Part shown: positions 5,698 through 13,891 of the stretch, in pieces | Numbering within the stretch: the stretch's first letter is position 1 | Layout of the letters: the number at the start of each line of letters is the position of its first letter | Notes under the pieces: generated by a model | What the model was told of the DNA's origin: nothing | Seen by the model: only the letters and a program-made list of their open reading frames with translations | The model's database searches: none | Virus record (IMG/VR): IMGVR_UViG_3300032241_000348 | Coordinates: 1 to 34,962 of that record | Direction: 5' to 3' (one strand) | DNA: 34,962 bases | DNA from: a virus | Position numbers and translations under genes: made by a program

Positions 5698-5883
5698 TCA
5701 TTTGATATTCAAATGGCCTGAACCAGCAAACCATGTTAATAATGAAATGGTTAATATTCCAACAATCCAGAAGAACTTTTCTACAATGGATTTACCGACA
5801 GAGGTATAGACTTTTTCAATGACTCTTTCAGTCACTTTTTCAACTAAATCTTCTAATTCTTGTTCGGTCATGGACATACTCAT
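5698..5883 (-). CDS. Small membrane protein, holin-like
   Basis: A 61-residue protein: an acidic amphipathic helix (EQELEDLVEKVTERVIEKVY) followed by one transmembrane helix (residues 37-56, FFWIVGILTISLLTWFAGSG). No SD site is visible before its ATG; the start overlaps the upstream stop as ATGA, so it should be translated by coupling. Proteins of this form occur in phage lysis clusters and are candidate holins or antiholins. Confidence 0.6.
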   Translation of the reverse strand: MSMSMTEQELEDLVEKVTERVIEKVYTSVGKSIVEKFFWIVGILTISLLTWFAGSGHLNIK

Positions 5884-6029
5884 TTTTTGGGCGTTTTGGG
5901 CTTGCGAGTAGTCGCTTGTGGTATTTTAACAGTTTTTTTCTTAGGTTTTGGCACAGGAAAAGGCCAAGGCGCTGGCTTTGGCTTGCGAATATAACCTAAT
6001 TTGTCAAATAGCCAATCAACTAAAAACAT
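5880..6029 (-). CDS. Short basic proline-rich protein, 49 aa
   Basis: Begins MFLVDWLFDKLGYIRKPKP and continues with a lysine/proline-rich tail (PAPWPFPVPKPKKK, TTRKPKTPKK). It fills the space between its neighbours and its TGA overlaps the next ATG. The hydrophobic start plus a very basic tail suggests peripheral membrane or nucleic-acid association. No family recognised; coding is supported mainly by operon packing. Confidence 0.55.
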   Translation of the reverse strand: MFLVDWLFDKLGYIRKPKPAPWPFPVPKPKKKTVKIPQATTRKPKTPKK

Positions 6030-6031
6030 GA

Positions 6032-6250
6032 TTATCCAATCAATGCTGTTACTTCAGCTTGTGTTAGCCCTAATGCTGTTAGTTTAGCTAGTGCAGAAGC
6101 TTTTGCGTCTTTAGCAATTTGTTCTGCTTGTGCTTGCGCTGCTTGTATCGCAGATTTGTCATATTGAACTTGATTACCGCTTGCATCGTAAGCTATATCA
6201 CCAACAGTAGTAACAATTTGTGGATATAATTTTCTTAAATAATCAGACAT
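6032..6250 (-). CDS. Unknown tail-region protein, 72 aa
   Basis: Starts MSDYLRKLYPQIVTTVGDI and continues as an alanine/glutamine-rich helix (AIQAAQAQAEQIAKDAKASA) ending in LTALGLTQAEVTALIG. It overlaps the upstream fibre-like gene by 8 bases. Small helical proteins after the fibre genes are often tail-assembly chaperones, which is a possible role here but not shown. Confidence 0.65.
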   Translation of the reverse strand: MSDYLRKLYPQIVTTVGDIAYDASGNQVQYDKSAIQAAQAQAEQIAKDAKASALAKLTALGLTQAEVTALIG

Positions 6251-6740
6251 AAGCTATTTCCATTAATGTAATTGATGATGCTGTTCTTGGATTGTATGCA
6301 GTTCCGTCATATCCTGATTGGTTTAAATAACCAGTACCGCCAGTATAGGCATACCATTGCAGTTTATAAGTAACTGCTGAAGTGGTGGCAGGACTGTCTA
6401 AATATTGTTGACACATCTGAGCTTGACCGTAATAAAACACATTTGCCCCGTTTGGCATAAATCCATAAGAACAAGCAACACTAGAACCTACAGAAGTACC
6501 AACATAAATGTCGCTTCCGTTTCTTTGTAATTTAACAAAAATACCAGCAGAAGCACTAGAAGCAGAAAACTTACCATCAACTAATACTAATATTTTATTA
6601 GAAGAACTTAAAGGTGTAATTGTCGCTGCCATGCCAGCAACATCAACAAAGCTAGTTGACGATGTTGAGGTAGGCGTAGTAACAACAGTTTGGACTATTT
6701 GAACTGCTGTCTGACCACTACCATATAAAGATACTGACAT
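6243..6740 (-). CDS. Fibre-tip-like structural protein
   Basis: A 165-residue Ser/Thr/Gly-rich beta protein. It opens with a short stalk (SLYGSGQTAVQIVQTVV), then SFVDVAGMAATITP and a jelly-roll-like block (NKILVLVDGKFSASS, FVKLQRNGSDIYVG) and ends SSITLMEIAYV. Such domains form receptor-binding heads on phage fibres. It lies in a cluster of small fibre-like genes downstream of the main tail fibre. Exact role unproven. Confidence 0.6.
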   Translation of the reverse strand: MSVSLYGSGQTAVQIVQTVVTTPTSTSSTSFVDVAGMAATITPLSSSNKILVLVDGKFSASSASAGIFVKLQRNGSDIYVGTSVGSSVACSYGFMPNGANVFYYGQAQMCQQYLDSPATTSAVTYKLQWYAYTGGTGYLNQSGYDGTAYNPRTASSITLMEIAYV

Positions 6741-6749
6741 AATTATTCC

Positions 6750-7154
6750 TTAAACAGGATTAGCGATTGCAACGAGTTGTGCAGTAGTTGTAGCAGATGC
6801 AATACTTTCACGGCTAGTAGCTAATTCAGAAGCAAAGTCAGCGTCAGATTTAGCGTTAGCAATACCAGCTAATGTGTTTAATTGACGAGCTTGGGCTACT
6901 TGAACCGCAGCAGCATTAAAGTCACGCAATTTATGGGCTTGGGCTGTTGGGAAATCTACAGTAACAGTAGAGCCATTTAACTTCCATGCGTCAAAAAAAA
7001 CGGAATCAGCACCCTGAGGTAATGTGGAATCATCCACAATAATCGCCCCTGCTGGAGCATCCTTCGCTAACACCTCATTGATAGGTAACTCACCAGTAGG
7101 CACGCATACCGAAACGCCCCCATTACTATTGCTATAAATAATTACACTTGCCAT
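6750..7154 (-). CDS. Tail-fibre-associated protein, possible assembly chaperone
   Basis: A 134-residue protein: an N-terminal beta part (ASVIIYSNSNGGVSVCVPTG) with the PAGAIIVDDSTLPQGADSVF and FFDAWKLNG segments, followed by a helical C-terminal half (ARQLNTLAGIANAKSDADFA). This order recalls fibre-assembly or fibre-attached proteins in other phages. Neighbours are fibre-like genes and an HNH endonuclease. Call rests on composition and context. Confidence 0.55.
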   Translation of the reverse strand: MASVIIYSNSNGGVSVCVPTGELPINEVLAKDAPAGAIIVDDSTLPQGADSVFFDAWKLNGSTVTVDFPTAQAHKLRDFNAAAVQVAQARQLNTLAGIANAKSDADFASELATSRESIASATTTAQLVAIANPV

Positions 7155-7165
7155 GCTATTTCTCC

Positions 7166-7684
7166 TTAAATTCCATGATTGGCAAAATCGCCATGAACCA
7201 TATCCCTAGCCAACTGGATAAATTCCGTAGCTAAAGCCAAATCTTCAAAATTACCTAACGACTTACGCTTACCATTTATTGAAATGGATGCTGTCCAGCG
7301 TTTGTCCCTAGCGTTCCAATAAACACCTTTTGCACCGCTTTTATTATCTTTGCGTAATATAGCATTTTGATTGTTTTCTGCACGACTGGCAAGACGCAAG
7401 TTTTCAATGCGGTTATCTGTACGATTGTTATTAATATGGTCTAAAGTACCATTTTCAAAATCTTTGTTAAACATTTTCCAAATTACACGATGTTCCATGT
7501 ATGGCTGTTGGTTTACAGATACTTTACGGTATCCCAATGGGTGCAATGTGCCAGCCCTTTGACCAGCCAAATGATTCATTGAACGCCCCATAGAGTCACT
7601 TTTGCCAGCTTTATGAAAAAGCATACCATCCCTGTATTCAAACAGGCTATGTAGTTTTTCAAAGGAAGGCATTACTTGTGACAT
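7166..7684 (-). CDS. HNH endonuclease with AP2-like DNA-binding domain
   Basis: A 172-residue free-standing HNH (HNH_3 type) nuclease: EHRVIWKMF (about residues 64-72), LDHINNNRTDNRIENLRL with the catalytic D-H pair and structural asparagines, then a C-terminal AP2-like block (GAKGVYWNARDKRWTASI, LGNFED). Such genes are mobile homing endonucleases. It sits between two tail genes on the same strand, where selfish nucleases often insert. No intron or split exon was detected around it. Confidence 0.9.
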   Translation of the reverse strand: MSQVMPSFEKLHSLFEYRDGMLFHKAGKSDSMGRSMNHLAGQRAGTLHPLGYRKVSVNQQPYMEHRVIWKMFNKDFENGTLDHINNNRTDNRIENLRLASRAENNQNAILRKDNKSGAKGVYWNARDKRWTASISINGKRKSLGNFEDLALATEFIQLARDMVHGDFANHGI

Positions 7685-7693
7685 TATTATTCC

Positions 7694-8062
7694 TTATCTA
7701 AAAAATGCTATTGAAACTGCTCCAGCATTACCAGTTGAACTTGATGAATTTGTATAAATATTGCAAGCTGAAGAAGTGGGCGCAGTTCCTCTAATAGTTA
7801 TATATAAATAATTGCTTCCATCCCAAACACAAGTTCCAGCCATTACATATTTTGCATCTGCTAAAGCATTAGTAAAATTAATAGTATAACTTCCTGAACT
7901 TATATAAGTAATAGAAGAAACATTATATGAAGCATTAATGGTTGTGGAAGATGAACCATTAAAATTTACCCAAGCCTTTGCACTACCATAAATGGCATTA
8001 TCCATTGCTGTGCTATTACCAGCACCATCTTGCAAGGTGTCGGCTACAAGAGTCCCCGCCAT
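7694..8062 (-). CDS. Fibre-tip-like structural protein, paralogue A
   Basis: A 122-residue Ser/Thr-rich beta protein that starts MAGTLVADTLQDGAGN and contains AKAWVNFNGSS, SYNVSSITYISSGSYTINFT and ends SIAFFR. The same layout occurs in the next gene upstream (8108-8506): MAGT start, AKAW.xFxG, S.N.SSIT.xGxYT.NFT. The two are clearly paralogous and probably form alternative or stacked receptor-binding tips. The start overlaps the stop of an 11-codon ORF (TAATG). Confidence 0.65.
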   Translation of the reverse strand: MAGTLVADTLQDGAGNSTAMDNAIYGSAKAWVNFNGSSSTTINASYNVSSITYISSGSYTINFTNALADAKYVMAGTCVWDGSNYLYITIRGTAPTSSACNIYTNSSSSTGNAGAVSIAFFR

Positions 8063-8097
8063 TATGCTTCTCCTAAATTATTGATTGTTCCTGCCAT
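8062..8097 (-). CDS. 11-codon mini-ORF with the same MAGT start as its neighbours
   Basis: Encodes MAGTINNLGEA, has its own AAAGGA site upstream, and its TAA overlaps the ATG of the next gene. The SD of that next gene lies inside it. Its MAGT start matches both flanking paralogues, so it may be the 5' remnant of a deleted third paralogue or a leader peptide that couples translation. Too short to be sure it is translated. Confidence 0.35.
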   Translation of the reverse strand: MAGTINNLGEA

Positions 8098-8107
8098 GAT
8101 TTATCCT

Positions 8108-8506
8108 TTAATCAAAAATTGCCATTGAAGCATAATAAACATCGCTTGCTTGCGACCCAGATGCAGAATATGACAATGTTGCTCTACAATTTGTAGTTGT
8201 TGGTGCTTGATAATAAGGACTGCCAACTATGCTGTTAGGAAAAAATGATGTATATCCAGAAGTTGATAAATTTATACTAGCAGAACCAACAAAAGCATAA
8301 TTTGCATTAGGCATTGCAGTAGTAAAATTAAATGTATAGTCACCAGTTCCATTTTTGGTTATAGAGCTAATATTGAAAGAACCATAAAGAGTTGGTGTAG
8401 TTCCCCCAAATTGACACCATGCTTTAGCAATACCACTATAAGCATTATTAGTGCTAAATAGACCTGTATCGGTGTTTATGACATTGCAGACAACTGTTCC
8501 TGCCAT
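8108..8506 (-). CDS. Fibre-tip-like structural protein, paralogue B
   Basis: A 132-residue beta-rich protein starting MAGTVVCNVINTDTG, with YSGIAKAWCQFGG, GSFNISSITKNGTGDYTFNF and a hydrophobic end (VYYASMAIFD). It is paralogous to 7694-8062. The central block (AKAW..F, SSIT..G.YT) is a recurring module in phage tail proteins. It lies directly downstream of the main tail fibre gene, which suits a tip or adhesin. Confidence 0.65.
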   Translation of the reverse strand: MAGTVVCNVINTDTGLFSTNNAYSGIAKAWCQFGGTTPTLYGSFNISSITKNGTGDYTFNFTTAMPNANYAFVGSASINLSTSGYTSFFPNSIVGSPYYQAPTTTNCRATLSYSASGSQASDVYYASMAIFD

Positions 8507-8519
8507 GATATTTTCCTTA

Positions 8520-9332
8520 TTAAACGATTACCCAGCGTGAGCCAGTAGAAACTGTGACAACAACGCCACCATTAATTGTTACCGTTCCTGTTGTATTTGC
8601 ATTATAACCGCTTGGAATGGTATATGAATTGGTAATTGTTTGTCCATTTAGGTTAAAAATCTGGTCTGTACCGCTTCCTGTTGCGCCACCGCCCAATGTA
8701 CTCCATGCGCCATAGGTATAAGAACCTACTGTGCTGGCATTTGCGCCAGGATTGGTCGCCATTGTGTATTGAAATGTGGTCGTAGAGGTTACTGTGATGG
8801 TAAAAGTGCCGTTATAGGCGCTTGGACTAGCCCCAGAAACCGTTACTACTGCACCTGTAGCCAAACCATGAACGCCTGTAGTGGTCAAAGTAGCTGTAGT
8901 GGTGGAATAAGTAATGCTTGAGATTCCAGCGCCCGCAATATTGCCTTTAAAGCCTTCATAAGCGTTTGTAGTGGTGTTATAGCGAATTTCACCATTTGAA
9001 GGGGTTGCAGGTCTTTGGGCGGTTGTTCCGTTAGGAATCTGAATATAGCCAGTAGATGAACAAGTTACATCACCAGTAAAGGTAGGAGTAGTAAACTGCG
9101 CAAATTCAACGGCATTACCAGCAACTGTACCTGTGGGTAAATTGGTAATTTCGTTGTTATTCATGTTAAATGGGCCAGCCATAGGGGTCTGACCATCTGA
9201 TGCTAAAGACCCTGTTAAGGCGGTAGCAATGTCAGAAAGAGTCGTATTAGCCCATGCAGAGCTAATGGTTGTGCCTGTAACAACAGGATTTCCTGCTGGA
9301 AGTGAATATGTACCGCTACCGTTACGACTCAT
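8520..9332 (-). CDS. Tail fibre protein
   Basis: A 270-residue fibre with a typical phage N-terminus (RNGSGTYSLPAGNPV, then ISSAWANTTLSDIATALTGS) that attaches to the tail. The middle has MNNNEITNLPTGT and EIRYNTTTNAYEGF, common fibre shaft motifs. Residues 137-208 form an Ig-like module (ATLTTTGVHGLATG, YNGTFTITVT) also found in the tail nozzle protein at 14308-16074. The last 35 residues (SYTIPSGYNAN to STGSRWVIV) recur at the end of the fibre at 22211-23827. Short for a fibre, so it may be an attachment base for the following tip proteins. Confidence 0.8.
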   Translation of the reverse strand: MSRNGSGTYSLPAGNPVVTGTTISSAWANTTLSDIATALTGSLASDGQTPMAGPFNMNNNEITNLPTGTVAGNAVEFAQFTTPTFTGDVTCSSTGYIQIPNGTTAQRPATPSNGEIRYNTTTNAYEGFKGNIAGAGISSITYSTTTATLTTTGVHGLATGAVVTVSGASPSAYNGTFTITVTSTTTFQYTMATNPGANASTVGSYTYGAWSTLGGGATGSGTDQIFNLNGQTITNSYTIPSGYNANTTGTVTINGGVVVTVSTGSRWVIV

Positions 9333-11410
9333 TATTTATTCTCCTGTGGGGCTAGTTCAGGCTTTTGAGCCACATAACCGCCTACTACTGTATTAACAAG
9401 GTTTCTTGCAGCCAATGAATTTGGCTTGGTTTTTGCTAATTCGTTAAGTTTTTCAACGGATTGCGGGTCTGTTAGCATTTTAGCAAGCATTTCGCTATTT
9501 TTCCCTAATTCCCAAGCCTGTACGCCTTCTCTTACCATTGTTGGCAAAGATGTAAGCCATTTTGCAACGCCTAATTTGCCACCAGCTTCCATTTCTTGAG
9601 TGATGATGTTATTAAATGAGGTAGCTGACCCTGCTGGCATACGCTGACCTTGAGCATTTAATACTTCAAGCATATTTTCAAAACCTTTCCATGCTTGTGG
9701 GCCAGCAGATGATTCGACCAATGCTTGCAAATTGTCTCTTTGGGCAGAATTTCCAGTAATCTTAGATGCAAATTTAGCTCCACCAAATTGGTTTTCTTTA
9801 CCTTGCATTTGCTGAGTGGTTTCGTTAAATATGCCTTGTAAATTTTGGCGAGTCCAATCTGCTGCAACTGTTGGGTCTTTTCTGCGTAATAAATCAACGG
9901 TGCGCTTAATATCTTCTGGGGTAGTGGCTTTAGGTGCTTCAGGCGTTAATACTCTTGCCTGTTTAGACATCATATCTTCAGGCAATCCTAAAGTGTCTGC
10001 AATAGCCCCTACTTGACCTTGACGAATAGGGTTTAATTGTTGATTTTGAGCAACTTCGTAATTTCTGCTGCCTTGTGCATAGGAAGGTGATTTAGATGAT
10101 AAATAAGTATCTAATTGACGACTTCCAGCAAAAGCATTCGCAGCTTTAGCTTTATCTAAACTACCAGCCATAGCGTTGTTAAAGTTGCCATATTGAGCGT
10201 CTAAATATACTTTTGCAGCTTGCAATACTCTTGGGTCGTTTGCCGACAATCCTTTAACGCCAGTATAGGGATTGTTTGTTACATGGTTAATGGCATCAGC
10301 AATAGCTGAATTTTGACTTAATTGTTTGATTTCATTGGGCATGATTGGCAATACTTTGCCTTCAGCCAAAGTTCCCATTTCTTCTACGCCAGCTTTATAG
10401 AATGGACTAACGCTTTCTGTGACATTTTTTTCTGCGCCACGCAATAATCTTGCTGCTGCCGATTGCAAGCGATTTGGAGTTGCAGAAGAAGTTGCAACAG
10501 GGCTGATTTCATTTAAAGCATTACCGACCATAGCAGTATTGCCTGATGGTCGATTAGCCATAAAATCGCCCATTATTGACTCACCACCGCCTCTAGGCTG
10601 GTTTTCTACATAACGCTGAATTGATGGTAATTTGCTAGTTCCCATAATTTGAGCGATTGCTTCTGCGCCTGTAATTGGAGAGCCTAATTGATGAGACCTT
10701 GTAACCAATTCTTGAGCAGCATTAATTTGCTCAGGAGTCATATTACGCATAGCTTGGTTTACCACCGTAGCTGGTGAATTACGCATTGAATATAGTTTGC
10801 CAGGAGCATACATAGAAGCACCAGCAATTAATTGTTCTGCTAGTGGATTGGTAAATCCTGTATTTTTACCTAATTCTGTAACTGCACCACCAATAGCGCC
10901 TTGACCATATTGTTCAGCAGCCAATTTAGCAAACTGAGGCAATGTATTTGCTTTGCCCAACAACATACCAGGCGTTCCAGTTTGAATAGCAAAATCAGCC
11001 GTTTTTAATAATGGTGTATTTGGTTCGTTTTGTGGCTTTAAAACATCTTGTTTAAGAAGAAAATCGCTTACAGGAGTTGCTCCTCTTGGGGCTTCAACTT
11101 CTTGACCTTGTAGTTTTCCACCAATATATTGGCCAATTCTTTTATAGTTTTCTGGCATCCCAAAAACAATGTCGCCTAAATTAGCGCCAGTTTTTATTAA
11201 ACTTTGACCTAATACTGCAGGAATATTGCGTTCATTGGCTTGTGGATTTAAAAGGCTTTCGTTTCGTGCAGATTCCATAGATGCTTGCTTATTGCGTAGC
11301 ATCATTGCATCTAAATCAGCCTTTGTTGTACCGACTGGCACATTAGTGACAATCGTACCGTCTGGCATCTTAACATCCATGACTGGACTAACGGTAACTT
11401 CTCCTGCCAT
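9332..11410 (-). CDS. Large internal virion / DNA-ejection protein
   Basis: A 692-residue protein with the N-terminal pattern DVKMPDGTIVTNVPVGTTKA seen at the start of large internal virion proteins of podoviruses, then alanine/asparagine-rich helical sequence throughout (LAEQYGQGAIGGAVTELG, MRNMTPEQINAAQELVTRS). No enzymatic motif seen. Its place between the smaller internal-protein candidates and the tail fibre fits a DNA-ejection protein that crosses the cell envelope. Stop and next start overlap (TAATG). Assignment is from size, composition and order. Confidence 0.65.
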   Translation of the reverse strand: MAGEVTVSPVMDVKMPDGTIVTNVPVGTTKADLDAMMLRNKQASMESARNESLLNPQANERNIPAVLGQSLIKTGANLGDIVFGMPENYKRIGQYIGGKLQGQEVEAPRGATPVSDFLLKQDVLKPQNEPNTPLLKTADFAIQTGTPGMLLGKANTLPQFAKLAAEQYGQGAIGGAVTELGKNTGFTNPLAEQLIAGASMYAPGKLYSMRNSPATVVNQAMRNMTPEQINAAQELVTRSHQLGSPITGAEAIAQIMGTSKLPSIQRYVENQPRGGGESIMGDFMANRPSGNTAMVGNALNEISPVATSSATPNRLQSAAARLLRGAEKNVTESVSPFYKAGVEEMGTLAEGKVLPIMPNEIKQLSQNSAIADAINHVTNNPYTGVKGLSANDPRVLQAAKVYLDAQYGNFNNAMAGSLDKAKAANAFAGSRQLDTYLSSKSPSYAQGSRNYEVAQNQQLNPIRQGQVGAIADTLGLPEDMMSKQARVLTPEAPKATTPEDIKRTVDLLRRKDPTVAADWTRQNLQGIFNETTQQMQGKENQFGGAKFASKITGNSAQRDNLQALVESSAGPQAWKGFENMLEVLNAQGQRMPAGSATSFNNIITQEMEAGGKLGVAKWLTSLPTMVREGVQAWELGKNSEMLAKMLTDPQSVEKLNELAKTKPNSLAARNLVNTVVGGYVAQKPELAPQENK

Positions 11411-11419
11411 TTTTAGTCC

Positions 11420-12622
11420 TTATTTTAAGTTATTGTAATCAATTACATTATTACCAGATGGTTCAACTGTATTCATAGGATTAACTTCAAAATATGGAGC
11501 TAATGACCTAGTTTCAGGGTTTTGACGCATTACATTTAATTTTTGTTGATGCTGTGCAACTTGATAATTAGCTGAACGCTTTGCTGCATCTGCTAATTGT
11601 TTAATTTCTGCAGGTGTTAAATCAATATTTCCTGACATTGCTTTTTCTGCAATATTGCTTTCAGAATTAGAAATAGCACCTTCTCCATGCATTTGTTGGC
11701 GACCTGCCAATGTCAATTTAGCTAAGTTTTGAACCAAAACTCTAGTATTTGCAATTTTTTCTGCGTCATTAGAGCCACCAGCACCAATCATAGTTGCTAA
11801 TTGTGCGGCAGGAATACGAACACTAGCTCCTGGCCCTGCAATAATATTGCCTTTATCTAAAGCACTTAAAATTTGATTTGCAGCATCAGAAGTTTTCATA
11901 GCGCCAACAGTTTGTGCCGCTGAATCTTTCATCATTGGGCCAATTTGTTCAGCCAATGAGTTACCAGTTCTTACGCTTACATTAGTTGCGCCAGCTTTCT
12001 TTAATGCTTGCTGATAATCAAAGAATGTTCCTTTAAAACCGCCTTCAGCAGCTTTTTGGTATTCTTTATATTCAGTAGGTAATTTTTCACCACCCGCAGC
12101 ATAGGGAGTAAGCTGTCCAGTATTAAAGTTAAACCGATTAAGAGTTTCGCCTTCAGCCAATTTTTGTGGTTTGAGCATTTCATAGCCAGCAGCTTGCAAT
12201 GGTGCAGGTGCATAAGGGCTAGTTGCAGCTTGGAAAGCGGCATTGTAATCAGGTTGATTAACAGTTTGTAATGGTGCGCCAGTTGGTGTTGGGCCAGCCA
12301 ATTCTGTTTGTTGTGGGTTAAGAGCTTGCATATACTGTTGAACAGTTTGAGCTTGTTTACCACGAATTGCATTAGCCAACTCTTGAGCTTTCGTATCTGC
12401 TTGTTTACCCAAATAAGAACCAGCTAATTGTTGTGCTACTGGATTGAGTGCTTGCGTTATAGATGGCTTTACATAATAACCACTAATCATTTGACCTTGT
12501 GGCTGACCTTGCAATCCTTGAGTCATTAACGCATTAGCTAATGCTTGCTGACGATTAATTCCAGCAAGTTCTTCAGCATTTGGGTCTGCTAAAGTTGTAG
12601 AAGTATATTGATTAAGTGCCAT
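11420..12622 (-). CDS. Internal virion protein
   Basis: A 400-residue glutamine/alanine-rich protein (ALANALMTQGLQGQPQGQM, QTVQQYMQALNPQQTEL), mostly helical, with a proline-rich middle. ATG 12622, with AGGA upstream, is preferred to a TTG at 12646 inside the previous gene. Likely one of a set of three or four internal/ejection proteins encoded between the tail nozzle and the fibre. A TFFDYQQA segment and the C-terminal helix (EIKQLADAAKRSANYQVAQH) recall ejection or lytic-transglycosylase partners, but no catalytic motif is visible. Confidence 0.6.
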   Translation of the reverse strand: MALNQYTSTTLADPNAEELAGINRQQALANALMTQGLQGQPQGQMISGYYVKPSITQALNPVAQQLAGSYLGKQADTKAQELANAIRGKQAQTVQQYMQALNPQQTELAGPTPTGAPLQTVNQPDYNAAFQAATSPYAPAPLQAAGYEMLKPQKLAEGETLNRFNFNTGQLTPYAAGGEKLPTEYKEYQKAAEGGFKGTFFDYQQALKKAGATNVSVRTGNSLAEQIGPMMKDSAAQTVGAMKTSDAANQILSALDKGNIIAGPGASVRIPAAQLATMIGAGGSNDAEKIANTRVLVQNLAKLTLAGRQQMHGEGAISNSESNIAEKAMSGNIDLTPAEIKQLADAAKRSANYQVAQHQQKLNVMRQNPETRSLAPYFEVNPMNTVEPSGNNVIDYNNLK

Positions 12623-12629
12623 ATTTATC

Positions 12630-13124
12630 CTATAACGATTCTGCAATTACTGGTGCTGCTTCTTCAGCAGAAGTTCCAATAGAAGGCAAAGAGCTTCCAA
12701 TCGTGCTAAAAAAATCACCAATTCCTTGACCCCATCCACTAAACATATTACCTAAATTATCCATTGTAAGATTAGAAGTCATAGGGTTATTGGTCAATCC
12801 AGCGTCTTGTTGTGCAAGCATTAAACTTTGTTGTGAATATGGGTCAGTTCCATAAGTATTTGCTGTAGCGGTTTGATTCCAAGGCAAATATGCACTTAAA
12901 TCATTACCAGCACTTCCTCCAAAAGTATTCCCAAAATAATTACTTAATGGTGATTGATGCTGTCCACGCAATGCTTTAGCAAGTTGATTATTAACACCCA
13001 AACCCATTGAATTTTGTGGGGTTGCAGATTGAGGCATCATTAATGCCTGTGAAAGAGCTAAATTATCTACAGCCTGAGGAAGCGTAGAAGCTGAAGAAAT
13101 AGGAATATAAGCGTTTAAAGGCAT
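12630..13124 (-). CDS. Structural protein of the internal-protein cluster, 164 aa
   Basis: An asparagine/serine/glycine-rich protein with little predicted regular structure: ASTLPQAVDNLALSQALMMP near the start, then glycine/asparagine-rich stretches and an acidic end (SAEEAAPVIAESL). It lies one base from the next gene start region and follows the 254-aa protein directly. Composition matches its neighbours, so a virion-internal role is likely. No family recognised. Confidence 0.55.
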   Translation of the reverse strand: MPLNAYIPISSASTLPQAVDNLALSQALMMPQSATPQNSMGLGVNNQLAKALRGQHQSPLSNYFGNTFGGSAGNDLSAYLPWNQTATANTYGTDPYSQQSLMLAQQDAGLTNNPMTSNLTMDNLGNMFSGWGQGIGDFFSTIGSSLPSIGTSAEEAAPVIAESL

Positions 13125-13125
13125 T

Positions 13126-13890
13126 TTATATTAAAGCTGAACCAATAGTTCCAGCAAGACCTAATAGACCGTTCATTTGGTTGGTTTGATTTGCTTGTGC
13201 AGCGTTATAAGCGCCCAACTGACCAGAAAATTGTGTTTGTGCAGCACCTAAATAATTTGGGCCAGCAGGGGTTTGCACATAGCTTGGAGTTGCTAAACCC
13301 TTTACTGAACTAGCATACTGAAATGGCGCACTTAAATTAGTATTGTAAGTATTAAGGTTTTGATTATATTGCTGATTATTAGCATTTAAACCTACACCCA
13401 TTCCATTAACAACTGCATTTGATAAAAGATTATTTTGACTATTATTTAAGTCATACATTGCATTTGTATATGCTTCAGAACCAGGTTGAATTCCTTGGTT
13501 TGCAAGCTGTGTTTGGGTTTGTTGTCTTTGGCGGTCAAGTTGTGGCTGAAGAATACCCATTTCAGCGCCATAATAAGTTTGACCAGGGTTAATACCATAA
13601 GACGGTAAATTTCCAGGGTTAAACTGACCAAATTGGTAATTGCTTACAGCATTTTGTGAATTTTGTACCGCAGGTTGTAGCGATGGCGCAACGGTTTGAT
13701 TTGCCGTGTACATAGGATTGCCATAGGCATCTGTACCAGACTGTGCATAATTTAAGCTACCGTAGGGCGTATTCTGCCCAATCATGTTCCCTGCGGCTGT
13801 CGCTTGTGCCGCTTGGGTGTAATTCGGTTGTGCTGGTGCTTGTTGTTGGCTTGAACCACCGCCAAAAATATCGCTTACTACTGAACCCAT
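13126..13890 (-). CDS. Q/N-rich virion protein, probable ejection protein
   Basis: A 254-residue protein: a short glycine-rich start (GSVVSDIFGGGSS), then TPYGSLNYAQSGTDAYGNP and PMYTANQTVAPSLQPA, a block recognisable in many podovirus structural proteins, followed by a Q/N-rich helix (LDRQRQQTQTQLANQGIQPG). ATG 13890 with AAGGAG is chosen over the upstream start at 13926. It follows the GNAT gene in the tail-completion region. The family occurs in virions; ejection role is inferred from order. Confidence 0.65.
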   Translation of the reverse strand: MGSVVSDIFGGGSSQQQAPAQPNYTQAAQATAAGNMIGQNTPYGSLNYAQSGTDAYGNPMYTANQTVAPSLQPAVQNSQNAVSNYQFGQFNPGNLPSYGINPGQTYYGAEMGILQPQLDRQRQQTQTQLANQGIQPGSEAYTNAMYDLNNSQNNLLSNAVVNGMGVGLNANNQQYNQNLNTYNTNLSAPFQYASSVKGLATPSYVQTPAGPNYLGAAQTQFSGQLGAYNAAQANQTNQMNGLLGLAGTIGSALI

Positions 13891-13891
13891 T

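Noticed and set aside
7166-7684. Intron or intein carrying the HNH gene
   Set aside because: Flanking genes are complete proteins with their own starts and stops; no split gene is seen on either side.
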